A stretch of DNA of 14,329 nucleotides from Atopobium sp. (lineage in GTDB: Bacteria; Actinomycetota; Coriobacteriia; Coriobacteriales; Atopobiaceae), in NCBI GenBank assembly GCA_015259045.1, contig JABZHD010000014.1:1-14329 (forward strand). The letters are read 5' to 3'. Positions 8,565 through 13,960 of the stretch are shown piece after piece. The first letter of the stretch is position 1. Each line of letters begins with the position of its first letter. A model generated the notes under the pieces. The model did not search any database and had not been told where the DNA came from. It worked only from the letters and a program-made list of their open reading frames with translations. A program made the position numbers and the translations under genes.

Positions 8565-8619
8565 CTTCTTGGTTTAGGTATGCAAGAGATTGTGCAAGAA
8601 GAATTTGACTAAATTTTTT
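8565..8619 (+). terminator. Weak candidate terminator after rpoD
   Basis: CTTCTTG (8565-8571) is complementary to CAAGAAG (8595-8601), separated by 23 bases, and a T-rich stretch with six consecutive T (8614-8619) follows. The stem is short and the U-tract is distant, so this is only a weak candidate for ending rpoD transcription. Confidence 0.3.
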
Positions 8620-8630
8620 CTAAATAATGC

Positions 8631-8659
8631 TTGCATGGTTTGGAATGTCTCTCTATACT
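8631..8659 (+). promoter_or_regulatory. Promoter of the tRNA-Asn gene
   Basis: TTGCAT (8631-8636) and TATACT (8654-8659) are separated by exactly 17 bases, a near-consensus primary-sigma promoter. The -10 element ends 26 bases before the mature tRNA 5' end, which fits a short 5' leader removed by RNase P. Confidence 0.75.
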
Positions 8660-8685
8660 TAAACACCGCTGAGAAGCACACATAT

Positions 8686-8760
8686 TCCCCGATGGCGCAG
8701 CGGTAGCGCAGCTGACTGTTAATCAGCGTGTCGCAGGTTCAAATCCTGCTCGGGGAGCCA
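8686..8760 (+). tRNA. tRNA-Asn (anticodon GUU), CCA encoded
   Basis: The acceptor arm TCCCCGA (8686-8692) pairs with TCGGGGA (8750-8756). The D arm contains GCGC-AGCGGTA-GCGC. The anticodon arm GCTGA-CTGTTAA-TCAGC (8711-8727) presents GTT at 8718-8720, which reads AAC/AAU (Asn). The T arm GCAGG-TTCAAAT-CCTGC is canonical. The discriminator base is G (8757) and CCA is encoded in the DNA (8758-8760). Its own promoter and terminator make it a single-gene unit. Confidence 0.96.
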
Positions 8761-8768
8761 GAATTTTC

Positions 8769-8797
8769 AAGACCAGGCAATGCCTGGTCTTTTTTTG
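8769..8797 (+). terminator. Intrinsic terminator of the tRNA-Asn unit
   Basis: AAGACCAGGC (8769-8778) pairs with GCCTGGTCTT (8782-8791) around a 3-base loop and is followed at once by a run of T to 8797. It is a strong GC-containing stem plus U-tract, starting 9 bases after the CCA end. Confidence 0.92.
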
Positions 8798-8925
8798 TAA
8801 GAAAAGCTGTCCTGCTTTTCTCGCATTGCCAGCAGATTTTTATTCACAGATTTGAAGCGGACGATTTTCTCGATAACTTGGCCATTTGACCGCTTTTTCT
8901 TTATTTATCCTCAAAAACTTCAAAA

Positions 8926-8954
8926 TTGATACCGTAAAAGGTACAAAACATAAC
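8926..8954 (+). promoter_or_regulatory. Candidate mgl operon promoter
   Basis: TTGATA (8926-8931) and CATAAC (8949-8954) are separated by 17 bases. The -35 matches 5 of 6 consensus positions and the -10 matches 4 of 6. It is the best-spaced pair found in the leader and is overlapped by the ACCGTAA/TTACGGT dyad, as expected for a repressor-controlled promoter. It would give a 5' untranslated region of about 110 bases. Confidence 0.45.
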
Positions 8955-8979
8955 GCTTACGGTATTTCTACAACCGTTG
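8929..8979. promoter_or_regulatory. Operator-like dyad and third half-site at the mgl promoter
   Basis: ATACCGTAA (8929-8937) and TTACGGTAT (8957-8965) are a perfect 9-base inverted repeat spaced by 19 bases. A third copy of the core, ACCGTTG (8973-8979), lies 42 bases (about four helical turns) from the first in the same orientation. The first arm overlaps the -35 element and the second lies just downstream of the -10. Binding by a sugar-responsive repressor is the obvious inference, but no regulator gene is present in the window. Confidence 0.5.
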
Positions 8980-9036
8980 AGCGACATCTCACAAAGAGCT
9001 GTGATGAGATTTGTTAACGTACTCATTAAGGTCAGT

Positions 9037-9055
9037 GTTATGCAAAAGGCATAAC
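9037..9055 (+). promoter_or_regulatory. Hairpin directly before mglB
   Basis: GTTATGC (9037-9043) pairs perfectly with GCATAAC (9049-9055) across a 5-base loop AAAAG. It contains the only AAGG-like sequence in front of the ATG at 9058, so folding would discourage initiation there and favour the ATG at 9076, which has GAGAAAGG at 9060-9067. Confidence 0.45.
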
Positions 9056-9075
9056 AAATGAGAAAGGTCACTACT

Positions 9076-10359
9076 ATGGATGTGTCTCGTCGCAGTTTTC
9101 TAAAGTTCTGTGGTCTAGGCGTTCTTAGCGTTGGTGGATCTAGCGTTCTTGCAGCTTGCGCACCTAGCGAGAAAAAAGAGGAAGGCGCTAAAGGTGCAAA
9201 GGTAGAGAACAAGGATAAGCCTGTTGTCTTCTTCAACCGTCAGCCTTCTAACAGCTCAACCGGTGAGCTTGATACCAACACCCTTAACTTCAACAAGGAC
9301 ACCTATTACGTTGGCTTTGATGCAGTTCAGGGCGCAGAGCTCCAGGGCCAGATGGTTCTTGATTACATCAAGGCTCACGCAGCTGAGCTTGATCGTAACA
9401 AGGATGGCATCATTGGTTACGTTCTTGCAATTGGTGACATCGGTCACAACGACTCTATCGCTCGTACTCGTGGTGTCCGTAAGGCACTTGGTACTGGTGT
9501 TGAGAAGGACGGCAAGATTATTTCTGATCCAGTAGGCACCAACACTGACGGCTCCGCATCTGTTGTTCAGGACGGTAAGCTTGAGGTTGGCGGCAAGTCC
9601 TACACCATCCGTGAGCTTGCTTCTCAGGAGATGAAGAACACCGCTGGTGCAACATGGGATGCTGCAACCGCTGGTAACGCAATTGCTGCTTGGTCTTCTT
9701 CCTTCGGCGATCAGATTGATGTTGTTGTTTCCAACAACGACGGTATGGGTATGTCCATCTTCAACGCATGGTCAAAGGCTCAGAAGGTCCCAACCTTTGG
9801 TTACGACGCTAACTCTGACGCAGTTGCAGCTATTGCTGACGGCTATGCAGGCACCATTTCCCAGCACCCAGATGTCCAGGCTTACCTGACACTCCGTCTG
9901 CTCCGCAACGCTCTTGACGGTGTTGACATCAACACCGGCATTGAGACTGCAGACGAAGCTGGCGACAAGATTGACTCCAAGGACTACAAGTATGTTGCAG
10001 ATCAGCGTTCTTACTACGCTCTCAACCTTGCAGTTACCGCTGAGAACTACAAGGACAACCTTGACGCAACCACTCCTTACAAGGATGCTTCTGCTCAGCT
10101 GAGCGCAGACAAGCACCCAGAGAAGAAGGTTTGGCTCAACACCTACAACTCTGGCGACAACTTCCTTGGTTCAACCTATGTTCCACTGCTCAAGAAGTAT
10201 GCTCCACTGCTCAACCTCAACGTTGAGTACATCGCAGGCGATGGCCAGACTGAGTCCAACATTACCAACCGTCTTGGCAACCCTGACGAGTACGATGCAT
10301 TTGCATTCAACATGGTTAAGACCGACAACGGTTCTTCCTATACCCAGCTGCTTAAGTAA
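9076..10359 (+). CDS. mglB: Galactose/glucose-binding lipoprotein of the Mgl transporter, circularly permuted
   Basis: This is the substrate-binding protein for MglA/MglC. It has 427 residues from ATG 9076; an in-frame ATG at 9058 would add MRKVTT. A twin-arginine signal (SRRSFLK, 4-10) precedes a lipobox LAAC with Cys28, so it is probably a Tat-exported lipoprotein. The segment order is abnormal. The mature chain begins at the strand KPVVFFNRQP (48-57), which in MglB lies about 90 residues in. It continues through GDIGHNDSIAR (120-130), DRNKDG (106-111, calcium-loop-like), Trp194, SNND (219-222) and FGYDA (241-245) to the native C-terminal strand near ALNLAVTAENYKDNL (315-329). A linker (330-350) then leads into what is normally the N-terminus: KVWLNTYNSGDNF (351-363) to DAFAFNMV (407-414). 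E. coli contacts D14, F16, N91, H152, D154, R158, W183, N211 and D236 have counterparts here; N256 is Gln263. An insertion of roughly 25 residues lies at about 151-189. Confidence 0.88.
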   Translation: MDVSRRSFLKFCGLGVLSVGGSSVLAACAPSEKKEEGAKGAKVENKDKPVVFFNRQPSNSSTGELDTNTLNFNKDTYYVGFDAVQGAELQGQMVLDYIKAHAAELDRNKDGIIGYVLAIGDIGHNDSIARTRGVRKALGTGVEKDGKIISDPVGTNTDGSASVVQDGKLEVGGKSYTIRELASQEMKNTAGATWDAATAGNAIAAWSSSFGDQIDVVVSNNDGMGMSIFNAWSKAQKVPTFGYDANSDAVAAIADGYAGTISQHPDVQAYLTLRLLRNALDGVDINTGIETADEAGDKIDSKDYKYVADQRSYYALNLAVTAENYKDNLDATTPYKDASAQLSADKHPEKKVWLNTYNSGDNFLGSTYVPLLKKYAPLLNLNVEYIAGDGQTESNITNRLGNPDEYDAFAFNMVKTDNGSSYTQLLK

Positions 10360-10385
10360 TTAAGTAGTCGATAGCACGAAACAAT

Positions 10386-10449
10386 ACCGGAGGGGAGACA
10401 CCTGCTCTCCTCCGGTGTTCTCGCGAATAAGCGCAATAACTTAGCGAGA
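10386..10449 (+). promoter_or_regulatory. Intercistronic hairpins between mglB and mglA
   Basis: A 12-base-pair stem with one G-U pair (10386-10397 with 10405-10416, 7-base loop) follows the mglB stop by 26 bases. No U-tract follows, so it is not a standard terminator. A second, weaker pairing TCTCGC (10419-10424) with GCGAGA (10444-10449) lies just before the mglA ribosome binding site. Such structures often protect the upstream message from 3' exonucleases and raise binding-protein expression over the ATPase and permease; that role is inferred here. Confidence 0.65.
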
Positions 10450-10463
10450 TAAGGGGTGATTAC

Positions 10464-11972
10464 ATGGCAGATACAGAAAACGATATCGTTCTAACAATTG
10501 ATGGAATGAGCAAGTCCTTTGGACGTAACCGCGTTCTGGATCACATTTCAATGAACGTACGCCGTGGAACCGTTATGGGTCTTATGGGAGAGAACGGCGC
10601 AGGCAAATCTACCATGATGAAGTGCCTGTTTGGTACGTATCAAAAAGATGAAGGCAAGATATTTCTTGACGGCAAAGAGGTTAATTTCTCCGGACCAAAA
10701 GACGCACTTGAGAATGGTGTCGCAATGGTTCACCAGGAGCTTAACCAGTGCCTCGATAGAAATGTTGTAGATAACTTGTTCCTTGGTCGCTATCCCGTTA
10801 ATGCAATGGGTGTTGTCGACGAGGGACGCATGAAAAAAGAAGCTAATGAGCTCTTCAGGCGTCTTGGTATGACTGTAGACCTGACACAGCCTATGAAGAA
10901 CATGTCAGTATCTCAGCGTCAGATGTGCGAGATTGCAAAGGCAATTTCTTACAACGCTAAGATTATTGTTCTTGATGAGCCTACTTCTTCGCTTATGACT
11001 CAAGAGGTCGAGAAACTCTTTGAGATGATTCGTATGCTCAAAGAGCAGGGAATTTCACTGGTCTACATCTCTCACAAGATGGATGAGATCTTTGAGATTT
11101 GCGACGACATTTCAGTTCTTCGTGACGGCAAGCTTGTTATGACCAAGCGCTCTGATGAGACCAACATGAATGAACTTATCTCTGCAATGGTTGGCCGCTC
11201 ACTTGAAAATCGCTTCCCAGATGTTACTAACACACCTGGTAAGACGTATCTTTCTATTCAGCACCTTTCAACTAAATACGAGCCATACCTTCAGGACGTC
11301 ACCTTTGATGTAAAGAAGGGTGAGATCTTTGGTCTGTATGGTCTTGTCGGCGCTGGTAGAACTGAGCTTCTGGAAACAATCTTTGGTGTAAGAACCAGAG
11401 CTGCCGGTCGTGTCTACGTCAACGAGCACCTTATGAACTTCTCGACAGCTGCAGAGGCAATGGATCATGGTTTTGCCATGATTACCGAGGAGCGCAAGGC
11501 AAACGGCTTGTTCCTTAAGGGCGATTTGACGTTTAACACAACCATTGCAAACTTGAACCAGTACAAGGCTGGTCCAATTCTTTCTGATCCTAAGATGACT
11601 AAGGCTACCGTCAACGAGCTCAAGGTTATGAATACCAAGGCTCAGGGTCCATCAGACTTGATTTCAAGTCTTTCTGGCGGCAACCAGCAGAAGGTCATTT
11701 TTGGTAAATGGCTCGAGCGCTATCCTCAGGTTTTCCTGATGGACGAGCCTACTCGTGGTATTGATGTTGGTGCTAAATATGAGATCTACCAGCTCATTAT
11801 TGATATGGCTAAGAGCGGTACCACTATTATCGTAGTCTCTTCGGAGATGCCAGAGATTTTGGGAATTACCAACCGTATTGGCGTTATGTCCAACGGCAGG
11901 CTCTCGGGCATTGTAAATACCAACGAGACAAATCAAGAAGAACTCCTGCGCCTCAGCGCAAAGTACCTGTAG
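10464..11972 (+). CDS. mglA: Galactose/methyl-galactoside ABC importer, double ATPase subunit
   Basis: MglA powers sugar import by ATP hydrolysis on the inner face of the membrane. The 502-residue length and tandem nucleotide-binding domains match the MglA/RbsA/XylG family. Domain 1 has Walker A GENGAGKST (42-50), a signature region SVSQRQ (148-153) and Walker B IIVLDEP (167-173). Domain 2 has the characteristically degenerate Walker A GLVGAGRT (293-300, lacking the Lys), an intact signature LSGGNQQK (403-410) and Walker B VFLMDEPT (423-430). In this family the second site is usually catalytically unequal. The ATG is preceded by AAGGGG (10451-10456). The gene lies 104 bases after mglB, and its stop codon overlaps the mglC ribosome binding site. 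Substrate assignment rests on the neighbouring MglB and MglC rather than on this subunit. Confidence 0.93.
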   Translation: MADTENDIVLTIDGMSKSFGRNRVLDHISMNVRRGTVMGLMGENGAGKSTMMKCLFGTYQKDEGKIFLDGKEVNFSGPKDALENGVAMVHQELNQCLDRNVVDNLFLGRYPVNAMGVVDEGRMKKEANELFRRLGMTVDLTQPMKNMSVSQRQMCEIAKAISYNAKIIVLDEPTSSLMTQEVEKLFEMIRMLKEQGISLVYISHKMDEIFEICDDISVLRDGKLVMTKRSDETNMNELISAMVGRSLENRFPDVTNTPGKTYLSIQHLSTKYEPYLQDVTFDVKKGEIFGLYGLVGAGRTELLETIFGVRTRAAGRVYVNEHLMNFSTAAEAMDHGFAMITEERKANGLFLKGDLTFNTTIANLNQYKAGPILSDPKMTKATVNELKVMNTKAQGPSDLISSLSGGNQQKVIFGKWLERYPQVFLMDEPTRGIDVGAKYEIYQLIIDMAKSGTTIIVVSSEMPEILGITNRIGVMSNGRLSGIVNTNETNQEELLRLSAKYL

Positions 11973-11987
11973 GAGAGGATGATACAA

Positions 11988-13643
11988 ATGCCAAAAACAG
12001 GTGGATCTGTTCTGACGGCCGAGCAGGAAAAAGAGCTGCTAAAGCCTATTGATCAGAAGATTGGTTCCATTCAGGCTCAAATTGATGAGCTTCGCGCAAA
12101 TGGTACCAACAAAGTAATTTCAACACTGAGCGCTATTGAGTCAACAAAGCGCGATAAGTCTATCTCTGCTGAAGAGCGCAACACGCTAATTGAGGGCTAC
12201 AAGGCTGAGCTGGAGCTTGCAAAGAAGGTTGAGTCCGAGAACAGTGCTCAGGTCTCCAAGCTTATTGCAGAGGCCGAGGCGTATCTCAAGGAGCACTACA
12301 AGAGCGAGTATCTTGAGCCAGTTAAGGCAAGCTGTGCCGTAGAGAAGGAGCAGGCTAAGCAGAATTACGCTGCTGCTCTTGAGCGCCTCAAGAAGGAGCA
12401 CGAAGAGGCTGTCAGCAAGACTTCTGATGCTCAGGAAATCAAGGATGAGAAGTACGTCTATAAGAACCGTCAGTTTGATGCTAAGGTCAACTATCAGAAG
12501 GACCTTCAGCTCATCAAAGACCGCGCTCATAATGCGTTTAGTCATGAGTATCACCTCATCGACCTTCTCAGGATGTCTAAGTTCACTCCACTGGAGTCTC
12601 AGGCTCAGAAGTGGGAGAACTACAAGTACACCTTTAACACCCGTTCATTCTTGCTTCAGAACGGTCTGTACATTGTTATTCTCCTGGTATTTATTGCCCT
12701 TTGTATCATTACCCCAGCAGTCAAGGGCACTCAGCTCCTGACATACTCCAACGTCATCAACATTCTTCAGCAGGCATCGCCTCGAATGTTCCTGGCTCTT
12801 GGTGTAGCTGGATTGATTCTGCTTACCGGTACTGACCTGTCTATTGGTCGTATGGTTGGTATGGGCATGACCGCTTCAACCATCATCATGCACCAGGGCA
12901 TCAATACTGGTCAGGTCTTTGGTATCACTTTTGACTTTACCGGTATTCCAATTCCTGTCAGAATTATTATGGCTTTGGTTACCTGTATTGTTTTGAGTAC
13001 CTTCTTTACCAGCATCGCTGGCTTCTTTACCGCTAAGTTTAAGATGCATCCATTCATCTCCACCATGGCTAACATGCTGATTATCTTTGGTATTGTTACC
13101 TATGCAACAAAGGGTGTTTCATTTGGCGCTATCGAGCCATCTATTCCAGATATGGTTATTCCACGAATCGGCAAATTCCCATCCATCATTTTGTGGGCAA
13201 TCGCGGCTATCGCTATTGTTTGGTTCATCTGGAACAAGACCACCTTTGGTAAGAACCTCTACGCTGTAGGCGGAAACCCTGAGGCAGCAGCTGTTTCTGG
13301 TATTTCAGTCTTTAGGGTCATGGTTGGCGCTTTTGTCATGGCTGGTATTCTGTATGGATTTGGCTCTTGGCTTGAGGCCATGCGCATGGTTGGCTCTGGT
13401 TCCGCAGCTTATGGACAGGGTTGGGATATGGACGCAATCGCAGCCTGCGTTGTTGGTGGCGTCTCGTTTACTGGTGGTATTGGTAAGATCTCCGGTGTTA
13501 CCGTGGGTGTTCTTATCTTCACTGCACTGACTTACGCACTGACCATTCTTGGTATCGATACCAACCTGCAGTTTGTCTTCTCGGGCGTCATTATTCTGAC
13601 CGCTGTCACCCTTGACTGCTTGAAGTACGTCCAGAAGAAGTAG
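11988..13643 (+). CDS. mglC: Galactose/methyl-galactoside ABC importer permease with long N-terminal helical extension
   Basis: The ATG at 11988 is preferred: AGGAGAGG (11971-11978) lies 9 bases before it but directly abuts the in-frame ATG at 11979. The product has 551 residues. Residues from about 225 to the end align by eye over the whole length of E. coli MglC (336 aa). Recognisable segments are LALGVAGLILLTGTDLSIGR, the cytoplasmic EAA-like loop NKTTFGKNLYAVGGNPEAAA, the DAIAACVVGGVSFTGGIG segment and the C-terminal LDCLKYVQKK; about eight to ten membrane helices are present. Residues 1-220 have no hydrophobic segment and are rich in Glu, Lys, Ala and Gln with heptad-like patterning, so they are probably cytoplasmic coiled coil. 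That is unusual for MglC. The extension is in the same open frame with a good ribosome binding site, so it is not an assembly artefact of two start sites. The gene is the last of the operon. Confidence 0.92.
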   Translation: MPKTGGSVLTAEQEKELLKPIDQKIGSIQAQIDELRANGTNKVISTLSAIESTKRDKSISAEERNTLIEGYKAELELAKKVESENSAQVSKLIAEAEAYLKEHYKSEYLEPVKASCAVEKEQAKQNYAAALERLKKEHEEAVSKTSDAQEIKDEKYVYKNRQFDAKVNYQKDLQLIKDRAHNAFSHEYHLIDLLRMSKFTPLESQAQKWENYKYTFNTRSFLLQNGLYIVILLVFIALCIITPAVKGTQLLTYSNVINILQQASPRMFLALGVAGLILLTGTDLSIGRMVGMGMTASTIIMHQGINTGQVFGITFDFTGIPIPVRIIMALVTCIVLSTFFTSIAGFFTAKFKMHPFISTMANMLIIFGIVTYATKGVSFGAIEPSIPDMVIPRIGKFPSIILWAIAAIAIVWFIWNKTTFGKNLYAVGGNPEAAAVSGISVFRVMVGAFVMAGILYGFGSWLEAMRMVGSGSAAYGQGWDMDAIAACVVGGVSFTGGIGKISGVTVGVLIFTALTYALTILGIDTNLQFVFSGVIILTAVTLDCLKYVQKK

Positions 13644-13669
13644 CTGGCGCTCCCACGCCGCGTGCCGTA

Positions 13670-13753
13670 CAGCGCGGACATGCGCCGCAAGTGCGGAAAC
13701 GCAGCGGCGCCGAATGCCACAAGCGCGGAAACGCAGCGCAAGTGCGGAAAGCG
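13670..13753. repeat. GC-rich degenerate repeat cluster after mglC
   Basis: A 19-base unit CAAGTGCGGAAACGCAGCG occurs at 13688-13706 and, with one change, at 13720-13738. A shorter copy CAAGTGCGGAAAGCG follows at 13739-13753, and a decayed relative (CAGCGCGGACATGCG) begins at 13670. The cores of the first and third copies (CGC-AAGT-GCG) can fold into mini-hairpins. The block is much more GC-rich than its surroundings and lies between the mglC stop and the operon terminator. It has no CRISPR-like spacing. Confidence 0.7.
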
Positions 13754-13760
13754 TGCTATT

Positions 13761-13828
13761 ACGTGCAAGTTTCGAGGCGTCTACTCACGTAGACGCCTCT
13801 TTTTTGGCGAAAGACAGCGCTTGCACGT
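13761..13828. repeat. Inverted repeat flanking the mgl terminator
   Basis: ACGTGCAAG (13761-13769) and CTTGCACGT (13820-13828) are perfect 9-base inverted arms, with the operon terminator enclosed between them. The arrangement may simply be an extended RNA structure, or a trace of an inserted element. Confidence 0.5.
13774..13805 (+). terminator. Intrinsic terminator of the mglBAC operon
   Basis: GAGGCGTCTAC (13774-13784) pairs perfectly with GTAGACGCCTC (13789-13799) around a TCAC tetraloop and is followed by six T (13800-13805). It is an unambiguous Rho-independent terminator, 130 bases after the mglC stop. Confidence 0.95.
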
Positions 13829-13960
13829 TAAGGAAAAGTGGCTTTACGGGAAAATTACAAAGCAGCTGGTAAAATAAGGTATCTCTTCGGACATATGTCC
13901 TTTTACAAATTTCGCACCACACCTATGTCGGATAATCTGCAATTTTTGGCACTTGAATTG
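13806..13960. other. Unassigned sequence between the mgl terminator and the IS30 transposase
   Basis: No gene is supported here. The stretch holds a perfect 12-base palindrome GGACATATGTCC (13889-13900) and probably the right end of the IS30-family element, whose exact boundary cannot be fixed from one side. GCACTTG (13949-13955) is inverted as CAAGTGC (13967-13973) around the transposase stop codon. Confidence 0.5.

Larger units (their letters stand above)
8798..9075 (+). promoter_or_regulatory. mgl leader / intergenic region with several dyads
   Basis: No gene is supported here. The region contains, in order: a hairpin AGAAAAGC/GCTTTTCT (8800-8807, 8814-8821) without a U-tract; AAGCGG (8855-8860) paired with CCGCTT (8890-8895) and followed by T-rich sequence, perhaps a secondary terminator; the promoter/operator block described separately (8926-8979); ATCTCA (8986-8991) with TGAGAT (9005-9010), which also holds TCACA-N6-TGTGA; and GTTATGC (9037-9043) with GCATAAC (9049-9055) just before mglB. 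The density of dyads suggests regulated expression of the transporter operon. Confidence 0.6.

Noticed and set aside
8989..9004. CRP-like site in the mgl leader
   Set aside because: The half-sites are in the reverse arrangement (TCACA-N6-TGTGA rather than TGTGA-N6-TCACA), and cAMP-CRP control is not expected by default in this lineage.
9058..9075. In-frame ATG at 9058 as the mglB start
   Set aside because: The only ribosome-binding-like sequence before it lies in a hairpin loop, while GAGAAAGG is well placed before the ATG at 9076, which also puts the twin-arginine motif close to the N-terminus. It remains possible.
8901..9236. 111-codon minus-strand open frame across the mgl leader
   Set aside because: It overlaps the promoter region and the mglB signal sequence in antisense and has no convincing initiation signals or family resemblance.
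9076..10359. mglB as a truncated pseudogene lacking its N-terminal lobe
   Set aside because: The missing segment is recognisable at the C-terminus, the frame is open, codon bias is strong, and the binding residues, signal and ribosome binding site are intact.
11979..11987. In-frame ATG at 11979 as the mglC start
   Set aside because: AGGAGAGG directly touches this ATG, leaving no spacer; the ATG at 11988 has a normal 9-base spacing.
13688..13753. CRISPR array
   Set aside because: Repeats are degenerate, too few, irregularly spaced and without unique spacers of constant length; no cas genes are in the window.
13662..13877. 71-codon open frame after mglC
   Set aside because: It has no ribosome binding site, runs through the GC-rich repeats and the intrinsic terminator, and its product is low complexity.
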